Notes under the pieces: generated by a model
Seen by the model: the letters and a program-made list of their open reading frames with translations, nothing else
Database searches by the model: none
What the model was told of the DNA's origin: nothing
Assembly: GCA_026261815.1 (NCBI GenBank)
Contig: JAMPIT010000174.1
Span: forward strand, 16,368,001-16,432,000
Direction: 5' to 3'
Source: Monarcha castaneiventris obscurior
Lineage: Eukaryota > Chordata > Aves > Passeriformes > Monarchidae
DNA length: 64,000 nucleotides
Program-made: the position numbers and the translations under genes
Part shown: piece by piece, positions 12,401-25,900 of the stretch
Position numbering within the stretch: the stretch's first letter is position 1
Layout of the letters: each line of letters opens with the position of its first letter

Positions 12401-13135
12401 CTACTGTTATTTTTTAGGAAGTCTGAGAAAACTACAGAGTCTCAGATAGCTGGAAATGCAGCTCTAACATCCTTTAGAAGATCTAGCATTTTTCTACATA
12501 AGACTGTCAGAAATTTTCTGGCAGAGGCTCAAAGGCTTATTTTTGCAGGTGTCAAGGGAATAGTCATTCTGTGAAGCCTCCCCAAAAACTCCTCTTCCTT
12601 TATGTGTCATACGTAGTATAAAATTCTGTTCTTTGCCCTAAACATTTTACCAGCTTTTAAAGGTGACCACACAGTAAAGCATCAATGTGCAGAGTTTCAG
12701 TTAGCTGACATAAATAGTCATGAAGAATCAAAATCCCCACCTTTTTCCTCCTTTACTTGGGATGAATTGGAGGAGTTCCCTTCTGAAAATATTAATCTTT
12801 CTGAAAAAAAATAGTCCAGATGTAGACAGCTTATCCACAGACCAGTCGAGTCAGGTGCCAGGACAGCCACCACTCCTGTCATGTCCCCAGGTCTTCTCTC
12901 CCATTCTTCAAGGCACATTGGTTGCAGCAAATTCCCCACTTATTGAGGCTGAATAAAATGTAAACTCTCCTTGCAAAGTCTGAGAAGAGATGTGCTGACA
13001 CACAGCAAAGAAAGTGTTTGGGCACATTTCGGCAAACAGTTTTGCATTCAGCATTGCTGGTGTGGGCCAAACATGCCCAACAAACACTGCAGATGATGGT
13101 TCTCCACTGTTGAGGAGCCATTTGCTTTATTACAA
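9486..13135. other. Unique intergenic DNA, no gene seen
   Basis: Mixed AT-rich and moderately GC sequence with no recognised mobile element. Open frames reach only 78 codons and do not resemble known proteins. A frame at 11539-11754 reads rather like a globular protein but has no recognised family and no supporting start or splice context. Confidence 0.5.
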
Positions 13136-13403
13136 GACAATTATAGAATTGTTTAGGTTGGAAAAGACCTCTAAGGTCATTGAGTCCAACTGTTAACCCA
13201 GCACTGCCAGGTCCAACATTAAACAATACTCCCAGGTGCTACATGTACATGTTTTTTGAACATTTCCAGAAATAGTGATTTCACCACCTCCCTGGGTAGT
13301 GTTTTCCATTGCTTGATGACCCTTTCAATTAAGAATTTTTTCCCCGATATCCAATCTAACCCTTCCCTGGCAGAACTTGAGGCCAAAGACTTCTCCATAC
13401 AGT
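13136..13403 (-). mobile_element. CR1 LINE 3' end, truncated
   Basis: On the plus strand it begins with the reverse-complemented tail TAGAATTGTTTAGGTTGG, followed by AAAAGACCTCTAAGGTCATT, GTTAACCCAGCACTGCCAGG, GTTTTTTGAACATTTCCAG, CACCTCCCTGGG, ATATCCAATCTAACCC and CCCTGGCAGAACTTGAGGCC. This is the 3' UTR and the end of ORF2 of a CR1 variant also seen at 34.7 kb. Similarity fades after about 13385. The element is 5'-truncated and not coding. Confidence 0.9.
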
Positions 13404-15057
13404 GTGCAAGGACAGCATTGGGAAAAACAAAGAGGAGCACCAGGTTTATAACCATCCAGGGGTCCTACCCTATTTATCTCACCTCTGCCTTGAGGGCTTG
13501 GATCTGCTCAGAGTGAGGTACTGGCTACTGGGCCAGCCGTGAGGGCAGAATAGGGCAGGTCAGGAGCAGAAACAGGTAGCAACCTGAAACACCAGCTGGT
13601 TTTGTTACAAGATACAGGCACACTTTCATCCTGGGAGAAGATTCAATTCACCCTAACTCAAACCACACACACCTGGCAAGCTCCCAGTTGGTCTTCACCC
13701 GGATACCCCCAGCTCCCACACTACGCCTTACTAGGCAGTTTCGCTGCTGCAAACTATCTGATAAGCCTTCCTGATCTTCCCACATGCGCAGCTTCCGGTG
13801 CAACAGGCAGCTGCCAATGTGCTCCATCTGCCCTCCATGGCTCCCTGCCTGCTCCTAGGAGGATCTGCAAGCAGCAAATAGAGCCTGGAGCAGCTGGGGA
13901 TGGGGAGGTCTCCTTGCAGCATTTCTTTTGTTATCCCTAGACCACCGTGTCCTCCCCATGGATAACCCTCATGCCGCTCTCCAGCTCAGCCTCCTCAGTC
14001 TCTTGTGGCTCTTCTCCAGTTGTGTGATATCTGTGCATTTGAGGGGCTTGGGAAGTTCAAACCTTTGAGATTTGGGGTTTCTCAAAGGTGACTTGCAGCT
14101 TGCCCACCCAGGAGCACAGCAGCACAGTGACCTTCCCACTGCTGTCTCCAGCACCTCCCCCACTACCCACATTTTTCCCCACTCCTCACCTCAGACTCAC
14201 TCCAACTCCAGGGGAAATTCCTGCTGAAGCCAACAGGAACATCACCCTAGGGAGGGCTACAGGGCTTGATTAATTATTTGTTAATTGCTGTGGAAGGCAC
14301 TGGGGTGACAGATAACTATCCGTAAGTGGGATGCAGGTTGCATTTTTTTCCCCTAGTCTTCCATGGCTTTGTGAGACAGCTCGGATGCCCCAAATGTCAG
14401 CCTAGCCTCCAACAATGGGATTTGTGAGATCCCTTTGTTGTCTAAATTCCCTTAAGTGGAAATATGTTTTCTAACAGCACAGAAACTCTCCCCAAGGCTT
14501 CTGTTGTACCAGGTTAATCAACCATACATGACAGCAGAATTAGAGGTGCTAGTATTTTATGTTCTGCATCTAAAGTATGTTTCTTCGTGTGTACTTAACA
14601 GGCTTTAATTTTATAAAACATTGCGCAACAAGGCACCTTGGGGAAGAGCAATTAACTCAGATTATGTTTTCGTTTCAGTGAATACCAAATGAGAAACTCA
14701 AATACTGATTTATGTAGCCACAAAGTCAAATCATGCTCCTTAATACTGCCTGATTTTTCAATGTGGCCGTCTTTGGTCACAGACAACCCTTTTAGTCCTG
14801 ACATGCAATTAAGAAGTTGCTCAAACTGAACTCTCCCTTAAAAATATATCAAGATATTTTATAATCACGATACACAGACAACCAGTCCTGTTTGAAGTTA
14901 ATTATGAGACTCCTATCATCTTCAGTGAGAGCAGGAATAAACTTACAGAGGACATTTTGGTATAATTTTCCTGTTGATGACTATCACAGCCAGTTTATGT
15001 TAATTATGGATGGGGATAGGCACTGCTAAACAATTTGAAGGATGAAGGTACTAATTT
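13404..15057. other. Unique DNA with a GC-richer pocket
   Basis: From about 13500 to 14220 the sequence is richer in G and C and carries several overlapping open frames on both strands (up to 112 codons). None has a recognisable domain, and such frames arise by chance where stop codons are rare. After 14300 the sequence becomes AT-rich and complex, with several TTAAT/AATTA stretches. Confidence 0.5.
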
Positions 15058-15130
15058 AGGATCCAATCTAGCTCTCATTAAAGTCAATGGAAAGATTCCT
15101 ATTGACTCCAATGGAAGCTGGTTCAAGCCC
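15058..15130. repeat. Remnant of old amniote palindromic repeat
   Basis: CTCATTAAAGTCAATGG, then GATTCCTATTGACTCCAATGG and AAGCTGGTTCAAGCCC. AGTCAATGGAA (15082-15092) pairs with TTCCTATTGACT (15096-15107) with one bulged T. The succession of paired TCAATGG cores followed by GCTGG-TCAAGCCC agrees with the ancient repeat I remember from reptile and bird genomes. The family name is not recalled. Confidence 0.6.
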
Positions 15131-15410
15131 ATAAAGACCGAATGAGCTCATGTGAACCTTCTCATCCAATTTCTCACTACAGAAAAGAAACGATGCATCA
15201 GCACCCTTGAACCACTATTCATGTAGAGAGCTTAATTTGGTCACCTTGAGTCACACACAGCAGCTCCTTAATGCACCGGCCATTCCCTTGGGATCAAGAG
15301 GTCTGTGGACAACATGCAGTGATTGGGGCTGATTCAGAATCCTGCTGTCTAAAAGATTTTCAATTGGAAATGCTCTGCTGTGGGTTGCAACAAGGGGTAA
15401 GGAGGAACAA

Positions 15411-15480
15411 AAAGGGAAAGGGAAAGGAAAAGGAAAAGGAAAAGGAAAAGGAAAAGGAAAAGGAAAAGGAAAAAAGGAGA
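15411..15480. repeat. Microsatellite (AAAAGG)n
   Basis: A purine-only tract of AAAGGG and then mostly AAAAGG hexamers, about 70 bp. Both strands stay open across it (lysine/glutamate on plus, phenylalanine/serine on minus), which explains the low-complexity frames here. They are not genes. Confidence 0.93.
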
Positions 15481-18400
15481 ATTTCCATCATAAACCCAGA
15501 AACAGCCTCAGTTGCCATTTTCACAACTTTCAGGTGAGATGCAAGGAGCAAGCCCCTGACATTATTTTCCCCAGGGCGTCAGGTGCATTCCTCCCCAGCT
15601 CTGCTGTGGGAAACCAACCTGATCCCAGCAGCACAGCAGGAGGGGGTTCATGGTTCTCTCTCATCTCCTCTCCAAGGCAGTCCAACCTCCTCTGCTCTTA
15701 AGCACTGATTCCTCTGCTCCCTCACTGACAGCTGCCTGAAGTGGGGAGGCCAAACTGATGTTGAGGTCAGGTAAAGCAGAAAACTGAGAATTCTGCCTCC
15801 CTGCCTGCAAGGTTTCTCTCAAGAGTCAGGCAGCCAGAGAGCCAGAACCTTCCATTCAATTCTCCCGAAAGGGATATGTTAGAAAATTCCTTCCTATGCA
15901 AAAGACATAATTTTTTTCTTTTTTCTATTTCATAAATCCTATGAAGTAAGTTTTATTTTTTTCTTTTCACAAGATCCACAATACCAAGAATACCACCATC
16001 ACCAAGAAAAATTTATTAATGAGGTATTTTCTTTCCCTACAATAGAAAAATAATTAATTCTTTCTGGCCCAATCAGTAGGAAAGTGTCATTCAGTGTAAA
16101 TAAGGTTGTCATTACTGCTTTCTAAGAGATAGGATTTCTTTAGACACAAATATATTTAGTCTGGGAAAAGTTCATGAAAATTGAAATGTGATTCCATCAA
16201 ACAGAAGTAGAGATATATTTTCATAGCCTTTTCCAGGACACCTAATTCTTATGCATGTCTTTCTCTGACAGTTAGCTCTTTAATAATGACACCCTATTAC
16301 CTGTGTTCATTGCTCTAGGTTTAGGGGTTTTTTTCCCTTTTCCCTACCTCAGTCATTAATAAATGTCTTACTACTTCTAGTTAGCATGCCAGTGTCAGCA
16401 CAGCCAGGGAAAAGAAGTTGGATTGCCATCTGTGTGCTGTACTTAGAGAGGAATCATTAACTAATTTCCAGCTGCAAATTTCTACCTACCAATAATGTTC
16501 CAGCCACAAGGAAATAAGATTGAATTTATGATTCCAGCCTGAAACTCTGAGAATAATAATGGTAAAACAAAATAACATTTTTGATACCAAGGAGTTCTGA
16601 TGTATTCTTTGAAATATAAAAGAATTAGTCTGATTTAGGCTCTTTCAGGGCAGAGCTCATGGTTAAGCAGAAATGGAGAATTTGTTGGGCTTTCCCATTC
16701 CAGTCTTCCAGGTGCAGGGAAAAAAAAAAAAAGCTGCTATATCATGAGTACTTACTTCTCTGCGACAGGATATTAACTGTCAGCCAAGCAGCCCATCAGA
16801 TAGCTTGGCTTGCCGTCTCTGGGCCAGGAATTAAGATTCCTATGGCCCTTAGTCAGCACTGCTACCAGGGAAGGCAGAGAGAGCCCTCCCCATTGCCAAG
16901 ACAGTAGCAGTGCTGGTGAGCTCGTCCCTGACAGAAGTCACTCTTTGCATATCTTCCACCCATCAGTCTGGGAATTAAGAGATAAGGAGCATTTCCGTAC
17001 ATAAATAACCTCTGAGCTGTCTTTGAAAATAGACCTCTGCGTTTTTCAGCTTACCACTGGCGATGGCATTCCTGCTTATGCAAGACTTGTTCATCACAGC
17101 CCTGACTCAACCTTGCAAGAAGAATGAAGGCCACCCCCGACCCCTGTGCTGCCAGGGTGACTGGATCCCCAGGGCAGAAACCTGCCCTGCTCCTCCCTCT
17201 CCCAGCAAAATGCAGAAAAGTGTGAATTTTCTGCCTTCCCCAGGGGGCTGGGGCTGCTCCCTAAGGAAGGGTAATTCCACCTGTGGGATCAGTTCCAGAT
17301 CTGCCCATGCTGACTGAAAAAAATCTCCATTCTCATCTGGCACGTCACAGCTCCCCCTGTCCTGTGAGTGTTTCCTTCTTCCATCGGCTGACTGCAGATA
17401 CCCTCATCTCCTCCAGCCTGAAAAACATCTGCTATTTAAGCTGCCTACACCAACCTCACTCAGGAAGATCCTACACTGATGGTTTGGCCAGCAGATCATA
17501 TGGGGCTGTCACCAAAGTGAACAGGACAAAGAAATGGCAGCCTGCTGTCCCCCTTGCAGCTGCCTGCACTTGTGATATCCCCCCCTGGGATGCTGGGGGA
17601 GCCCCAGGGTGCTCTGTGGAGTCAGGAGGGGATGGCTGGAGGGAAAAGCACAAGGCACTGCCTGCTGCAAATTTGAGTTTGCAGTGGTCACACTGTGGCA
17701 GCAAGATGCAGATCCATGCTGGAGCTCTAAGAAGACTTCTTGGCACAAAAGGTGCCAAACCCCTTTCCATAGCCCTCCCATAAACCCTCTCTCTTTCCCC
17801 TGTGCACATCCCCAGATTCCTTTTCTGGATGTAGAGAGGCAAAAGCAAAGGAAGGATTCCAGCATACTTTTTTTCGGTTAGCAGATCCTGCTGCATGTGG
17901 AAAAATGCAGTGTACTTAGAGCACCATTCCACCTCCTCTTTATCACAGCCCTGTGGCACTTGCACAGACAACCAGCAAGAGAGACCAGAGAAAAGGACCT
18001 AATCTGCAATTCTGCAAACTGGCTCAGGACAATGGCCAGAGAGACACAGATATCTTATCTCTCTTTGATTTCCCCCTGGCTGTTTCCAGGACGTCACTCA
18101 CAGAGTAGCTGTTACCCCCAAAATTGCTGGAGGTCATTTTCTGATCTCTGTTGTTTCTCATCTACACCCAGCTCTGCTGGCTGTGAGGCAGATGGTCCCA
18201 CATTGTGATGAGAGCAGCACAGAAAATCCCCTCACACCCCTGGCCAGGTCACACAGTCCTTTCCACTACTTTGTGCACACAATTTCCTCCATATAAACTA
18301 TTTTTTTTTAAATCTCTGGATAGATGTAATAATTTCTTTCTGTTTTTTCCCCTGCTCTGCACTCTGGGCAAATGTGGGCTCTTCAGTTGCATCACACCCT

Positions 18401-21400
18401 CCAGGCATTCCACCAACTCACACTGTCCAAAGATTTTCCTCTCATTGCTGTGCCCTTCATTCCCTGAGACATACAGGTCTTGCCATGCCACCATAGGCCT
18501 TACCTTGCATAAAGCAGGTGTGGACAAATGAAATGCTTTCTCTGCTTTTTCTCAGTCCCTTCACAAGCCTCACTGAGCTACTCCAGGGCATCAGTTTTCT
18601 GTCCTCTCCCCTTCCCAGTCCATTCTGAAAGGTCATCTCTGTTTGGAAACGCCAACAGACATAAAAGAACCATAGAAATTGCTCAAAACACCCACATTCA
18701 TGAAAAACTAGAGCTGACCTTAGAGCAGTGTATTGGGCCAAAGACAGATAATTTACCTTAAACACTATAGAAATGTTATAAAATATACTCATGTTCAAAG
18801 AAATCCCAAGAAAAATATTTACACTGGGAAATATCAACCCTCTTGCACTCTGGTTCTACTCCCAAAGAGAATTTTTTCCTGACCTAAAGAGAGTACTCTT
18901 TCCTCCCTGCCTCACCCTCACTCAGCCATGTTTTCCCATGCCCTCTGCTATTCTTTGGGAAAGAAGATAGAGCAGCGCTCTAACCCAGGTTTATCCTGTT
19001 CAGTTTCCATGTCCTAAGAGAGATACCTCAGTGAGGAACAAAAGAGGGAGCTCCCACTGGAGAATGGTTTAGATCTTAATTTTATCAACTTGACTCTTTC
19101 AATCCTTGGCAACGGAAGGATCAGAAGATAAACTACTGCCTCAGTGGATATTTTGCTTTCATGGCTGAAGGCACTCTGAGACCATGATGAATGATGTTGA
19201 ATTTCTGTTCCAGTTTTTGATTTTGGTGAGCAAGTGCAATTTCCAGTTCTATTCCAAACTTATTATCTGTAAAACAGGCAAAATTCAGGGTGCAAAATGC
19301 AGAAGCATATATAACCTGAATTTAGACTCCACTTCTACCACTTGAATGTAGAATCAATACTTCTCTACCTCTCACACCCACTTCTCTAAAATCCCATGGC
19401 TTCAGTGAGTACTTCCAGCACAAACTGAGGTAAATTTTAGGGCAATATTGTTAAAAAGAAGAAAAAAAATAGTGCTCCTAAAGTACTCCAGTAAGGCATT
19501 CCCTTTCTTTCATGCAACACTCCTTGTCACAGATTTTGTTCTCTATATTTTCCATCCCACAGAATCCGGCATTCCCAGCATAGCTGAGGAACTGGACTTG
19601 GCCACGCAGGCAAAGCTATAACTATAACTATGATGTGTTCCCAGCTAAGAACAGAAACAACATTTAGGCTTTAAAGCAATCTTGTCAGAGAGGCAGATCA
19701 AATAATGATGCCTAACACAGCAACATCTCTGCCCACAAGAGACACAACACACAGCAAGTGTTTGTGAAAAGATCTCCCACTGACTCCCAGAGATATGCAT
19801 CATCACAGCCAGAGCATGGGTGGAGTGAGAAGGACAAGCCGCATGAGGGTAAATATGTACAAACGTGCTATCTATCTCCTACTACCACCAACAGCCAGGA
19901 TAAAAGAGCTGGAATCATGGAGGAGGAGGAGGAGGCCAAAAAAGCCTGGTGAGAAGGATAGAGAATTAGGGAGACAGCCAAGATGACTGATAGATGCTTT
20001 TCACTGTTGTTCTGGACATTTTTGGCTGTAACCAAACAGTCTCCAACCTGCGCTGGGGCTTCCTGAAGGATAGGAGGGCTTTCCCTGAGTTTTCTGTCCT
20101 TCAAATCACACCAAGAGCACAAGTGGGCACACACACATCTCCATTGCACCCCAGTATGGAAAGAATAAACATTTCAAAACCACAGGCAGAGTGGGAAAGA
20201 TACCAGAGGTCAATCAGCCAGGGAAACAGGTTGCAATGGAAAGATTAACTCATGAGTGGCGTGACACAGTGAAGGATCTTCATAACTTCCCCGGAAAGAA
20301 TTTCGTCACCTTCAACTGCAAAATATTAATGACACCACCATTCATTTTTCCCACCAGTGTGCACTGTTCCAGTTTTCTTGGGTCATTTTTCTCTACAGCC
20401 ACCAATAAAAAGGCCCTGGAGGAGGCCATCTTCAGCAAATGGGTACCTTAGGACAGGACCTTGCTGTGGACTTCTTCAGAAGGCCTGGTTTAGCTCTGCT
20501 CCTAATGAATCACTGGGAGTCACTGTCAGCAAATCTGATAGTGGAGTTCAGCCAACACTGAGCACTTTGGAAAATCCCAGCCCAAAACACTCTCAGGTGT
20601 AAGGGATGGGCTGAGACCAGATCAGGTGGCTCCTCCTGAAGAATCATCTTCAGCCATGACATTGAGAGATATCACTGACTTCTCTGCTTTAGGAACTCAG
20701 GTCATTCGTCATATTTTTTCACATACTTGTGAACATCAGTTGCACCCATGTGCCATGACCATATTCACTGCACGGTATTGAGAGACATCAAAACAAAAAT
20801 CTGAGGTTTCTGCTGTAGATTATGATTGGAAAAGTTTTGACAGTTTTTATGCTGACAAATATGGCATTCCACATCCAAAATCTTGAAAGTTCTCAGGGCC
20901 AAGAAATCTCCATGGAGAAGAAAACTATGGGCTTTTTGTTATTTTTATCCATTTCTAAAGAGGGATGCAGCATCCTAAATTTAGGTCCCCACTTGAAAAC
21001 AAAATTCCTGATTCAAGTGGCTTCACAAACACATTCGCACAAGAAGCCCAGGGAGAAAAAAAAGTAATGCAGACCCACACTGGAAGCAGGGATGGCCATT
21101 CCACGCCTTTGTTTTGCAATCTTTACTTGTGGCTAAAAGCAAAGCCAATTAAAGTAAACAGGAATCTGGAATCTGTTGTTGGCACCAAGGCCTTGGAACA
21201 AGAATTTCAGCCAAAACTTTATACTGAATCAACATCTCAAGGCCTGTTTCAGTGGAAATAAATAAATTAATTAATTAATTATTATTAATTTAAAAAATTA
21301 AAGGAGGAAAAAGAAAAAAAAATATTTAAAAAGCAGGAAGATTCTTAACTTGCATGGCCAACCAGATTCAGTAAAGCAAACACGAAAATGCGGCTCGAGT

Positions 21401-22945
21401 CACTTCCAGAAACAAATTCTGGAAACAAAGTTTCTCCATCTGTATCTGGACTGGATTGTCATAAACCCCTCCCACAATCAAACTCTTGGTGGAGGCTTCC
21501 AATACAAGTTGGAGTTCTCCATTTGAATCTACTTCTACTTCTGAACTGATCAAGATTAAGGCACTTTCAGATCAACTCTAACAAGTAATTCACGTTCAGT
21601 ATCCAAGCCCCCTCTATGCTTTAATCTGTTCCTTCTAACTTTAATCTAGTTAAAAACAAAGTTACTATGCCTATATGGATTTTTGTCTTAATTAACTAAC
21701 TTGAGTAAGTCAATACAAGAGCAAGAAACACCTCATGTAATCCTACCTCTGCTTTATCAAAGTATTTACATATGCTCCTGTCTTTAAGCTCAACTCTAAG
21801 TGTATTTCTGTGCTTTCAGGAACTGAGACATACGGTTTTAATGACATGAAATCAGAGACTTCTTCCTATCTGAAATAGCACCTCTACCTTCCCCTGAGCA
21901 TTAGAGTTTAAACAGTAAATGACTCTGATCTCAGCTACCCTTTATTTTGGTTGAGGAGTTGCAAAATGAAAACCCACATGACAAGGCTATGCCAAACAAA
22001 TTAACACACCTCTCTGCCCGTCTCTGCTGAACCCCCAGCCTATGAATATGAGAGAGATTTAGAGTAGTCTAAGTTCTACTGAAAGTTAAAATACATTAAA
22101 TGGAATAGAATATCACTCACTTAGACCTAGTGAGACTTTTTTAGTGTTTAGGTCCTTTACAAGGACGTGCAGGGAGAAGAGGATGTGGGAGGTATCTGAG
22201 AGTGTTTTCCAAAAGGAGAATTGGTGGAAAAGATCTGATGTTCTTTTCACATTCAGTGCTACCCAAAATAAAATAGAGCATAGAGCATGTTTGGAAGGAG
22301 TAACAAAGTCAACTATGAAGGTAAAACTCATAGAAATAATGTGTGAAATTGTGTTGAGGAATCTCCCCCTGACTCTGCTTCTTATCAAGTTCTCTTCGTT
22401 GTAGCAAACTGGATCAGGACATGCTCCACTCCTGGGCGTCCAACCCTGATGCACAGCCTGGCATTTCAAGTATAAGTTTTGCTAAGTATGTCAGGCATCT
22501 GGTAGATATTAACTGTCCAGCACATAAGCAGGGAGGTGGGTTGGAGTTTGGTCTTCAACACAATGTGCTCCATGGCACCAGCAATTTTCTGTTGACTGTG
22601 TACAACAAACAGGACTGTCTCAACCACATCCATGGCCTTCTCTCACTCCCATCATCTCCCTCTAACTGATCTCATGTTGACACAGTGCTGAAAAAAAATT
22701 GAGGCTTTAGGGTTTTTTATTAGGGGTTTTTGTTTGTTTGTTTCCCTTTTTTGGCCAACTGAGTTTATGGCCTGATCAGTTCCCTGATCTGTATCACCAT
22801 GCAGACCCATGAACACTAGTGTAAGCACAAAGGGAATGAGTGGCTCTGGGGAAAAGGGAACTCAAAGGACCCTTCCAGTAACTCTTTCCAGCAGATTTTT
22901 CAAGAGCTATGCCAGATTAAAGCAATGACTTAATCACAGCATTAA
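15481..22945. other. Long unique stretch, no gene seen
   Basis: 7.4 kb without a recognised mobile element. A GC-richer pocket at about 17.05-17.95 kb holds two overlapping 166-codon frames on opposite strands (17283-17783 plus, 17471-17971 minus) with no recognisable domain. There is a short (GGA)5 run at 19919-19935 and an A/T-only stretch around 21255-21330. No promoter, splice-bounded exon or RNA gene could be supported. Confidence 0.5.
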
Positions 22946-22988
22946 ACAGTCAGCCTTTACTCAGGCAAATTTTCCATTATCAAAGGAC
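22946..22988. repeat. Fragment of old amniote repeat
   Basis: CAGTCAGCCTTTACTCAGG followed by CAAATTTTCCATTATCAAAGG resembles the common reptile/bird motif order CAGTCCTTACTCAGGCAAAA then CTCCCATTGA...CAATGG. It is a short fragment, called from motif order. Confidence 0.45.
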
Positions 22989-25900
22989 CGTTTATGTTAG
23001 TGGAAAAAATCCCTGTTCTCAAAGGACTCTGGAAGTGCAGTGACAAGAGCAGTGCAAGTATTTATAAGAGTTATCCCAGAATTTGGTTTGTACTGAAAAA
23101 TATGATAAAATTCATCTTGATATTGGTTTAAAGGCCCCAGAGCTTTCACCTGTGTCCCTGTTTTATGCACCGTTCTTAGAGCAAGAAATCTATCTTTCCC
23201 AGAAGGTTTTCCCAGGGCTGCTATGTCCTGGGCCCTCACGGAGAAAAGAATCAGACCCAGAAAAGTCTGTCACATGCTGCCAAACATCTGAGCTTCACTC
23301 TCGAAAAGGCTCCCAGCCCATCAAACACAAGGCCAACAGAAATGGGAAAGTGGCTTTTCCTTACACGCCCAGTGAAGGGGTTTGTGCCATCCCTGACAAG
23401 CTCTGTGTGTGTAATCCCAGAGCAAGCGTGTGTCATGGGACAAGAGGCTGTTTATGCCCCAGGACCATACGCGCTGAACTCAACCAAGGGGAAACTTCCC
23501 CACAACAGAGGCAGCTTTTTTGTGGAAACAACAAAACAAAAGGGAGTGCTGGGACTGGCTACCCCCTCAATTGGAGGAGTGGAGCGTGTTGTTTCCAGCA
23601 ATCCACCTTCATGTTCATATCTGCCTCATTTGCATGTGTTTGTTTAAGCTTTTTAATTAGCAGAAGGCCAGATCCTGATTACATACACACACAGGTACTA
23701 CTCAATTGATCCCGACGCTGGCCCATCTTGCTGACCTTACAAACCATCTACCAACACCTTTCATTCAGCCCAGAGACAGAAGACACGTATCAGGCACATC
23801 AGAGAGTGAAGGGAGGGAGAGCAGCAGGAGTGGTTCGCCGAGGAGATAACAACAGCTCTCCTCCGTCTCTCTGCACCACTGTGGGATGGGATGGGATGGG
23901 GCTGGGCATGACCTGGCAAGTCCTGCTGATTTGCTTCATCCCACAGATTACCCAGCAGCCGAGCATCGGTGCAGTCCCACTGCCGATCACATGATATCAC
24001 CCAGCATAAATGCACTTAAATTGCTCAAGAGCCTTATGCAGCCCAAGAGCCCCCATGGGTATAAAGTATCTTGCTTTCCCATGCTGAGAGATCAGAATCA
24101 GGCACAGTATTGGGTTAGGGAGTGGCAATAGTTGTTCCATAATTAACTTTGAAACCGGGTTCTCATTAGACCTTGCTTTTCATAAACACCCTTCCCTCCA
24201 CACATGCCTAATTTCCTACTGCTCATCAGGGAGGTTAATAGGGACTGAAGTCAGTCGTAAAACTCCCATGGGTTCCACTAATGTAGATTCACACCCACAT
24301 AAGAAAGGGCAGTGAACTGGGTGCATCTCTTTAACTATCTTTTTTTTCCTAGACATATGCACAGCACCTTGCAGTGTGAAGAGCAAGCTGGGCTGCTGCT
24401 GCCAATGAATGTTAAATACGTGTCACAGTGACACACTGAAAGGGCAGGATATTATATCACCCTCCACATTGTACAGAGTGTTTGCTCAGTGTCAGCCCTA
24501 TTCAAAACTACTGTCACATCTCTCTTGGATTTTTTTTTTATTGTTGTTCAGTGCTGTTGTTCCTGGGGCCTGTGCATGCTCCTTCGTTTATTCATGGTGC
24601 CCTGTATCTGCAAAACAATAAATGTGGGCAGGTGTCTTGTCCCATATAGAAAAGAACTTTTTTTATGTGTCAGGATCAGGCCCATCTTATCTTGCTCTGA
24701 AATGGGAGTTTTGCCAAAGCAAAGAGACAGGGAAGGACAGATGCAGCTAAAGGAGAGGTGAGAAAGTGGGAGAAATGGGGGTAGGATGCAGAGTGGAGCT
24801 CCTCTCCAAGGAGATAAGTCCAGCTGCATTTCCTTTCGGGGTGCAGGATTCATGTCACCACTAAAGAAAGGATAGGCACTTCATTTATCACCCTGAGTAT
24901 CTGAACTGGATGGATCTTAGCCCCTTGTTGCAATAGGATGGTCTTTTCCATGAGGTGCCTGTTCCTCCCATCTGCCTGGGGAATGTCCTACAACCCATCT
25001 GGTTTACCCCAGGTGTCTAAAATCAACGTGCTCAACATCAGGCAAGCTGCATCCCTGCATCCCACCCCTGGTTCCTGCTACCCACAGGCAGGGAGGAGCA
25101 GGAGTCAAGGAGATCACAGTTATGCTCCCAGTGCCTCTCCCCCTCCACCCCAGCCAGCAAATCCACACCCTGCTCACCAAGGGGGAGATTATATTTTTGA
25201 GCCTCTTGAAAATTAATTAACCTTCCACTGAGCAAGTTTTACCTGAGGGATGGCTTCTTAGCTGATTTCCAGCCTAAGAACCAGTGAAGGGGGTCAACAA
25301 ACAGTTTGACAGCTCAGCACAAAGCAGAAATGTGCTTATGAATGGAAAGGGATATCCAAGGCCACATTTCCAAGTCCTTTGGTCACTCATCTTATGGTCT
25401 CAGAAGAGAAAAGGACTTTGCCTCACTGCAGTCATCCATGATATCTCTCCACTCACCAGGTTTTGGGACTTTCAGATGATTCCATCTTTCATTTTCCCAT
25501 CTTGTAAGGAGCCTTTCTCCTGCTCCACATCTGCTGTTCTCCACCTTAGCCCCTCTCCTCCCCAGCTGCCTCCTGCCCGTCAGCCCGAAAACCAACCACA
25601 AAAATGCAAGGAAAGTTTCTTCACCTAGGTGGTGATGAGCAGCACAGCCAAGCCATTACCTGGCTGTGGAGGGAGAAATGCAATTGGAGAGAGGCTTCCC
25701 CATTCCTCCTGCCAAATGAGCAAAAGGCAAAATTCGATAGCAAACTCAGAGCAATTAAGTCCTCTGGCCAGTTTCAGCAGCTGTCAACAACTGGGGAAGG
25801 CATCATCCCAACTGGGGATGTGGCAGAGGTGAAAGACCCCTTTTGGCCAGCAGTCCAATGTGTAGAGGAAGGATGATCTCCTCAACAAAACGATGTTCTC

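Noticed and set aside
17283..17971. Two overlapping 166-codon frames on opposite strands
   Set aside because: Opposite-strand frames of equal length arise by chance where stops are rare; neither has a known domain.
23083..23709. Longest open frame (208 codons, plus strand) as a gene
   Set aside because: No recognisable domain, no repeat-free homology I know, no supporting start or splice context, and it sits in a GC-richer pocket with other overlapping frames. A PhyloCSF test or RNA-seq would settle it.
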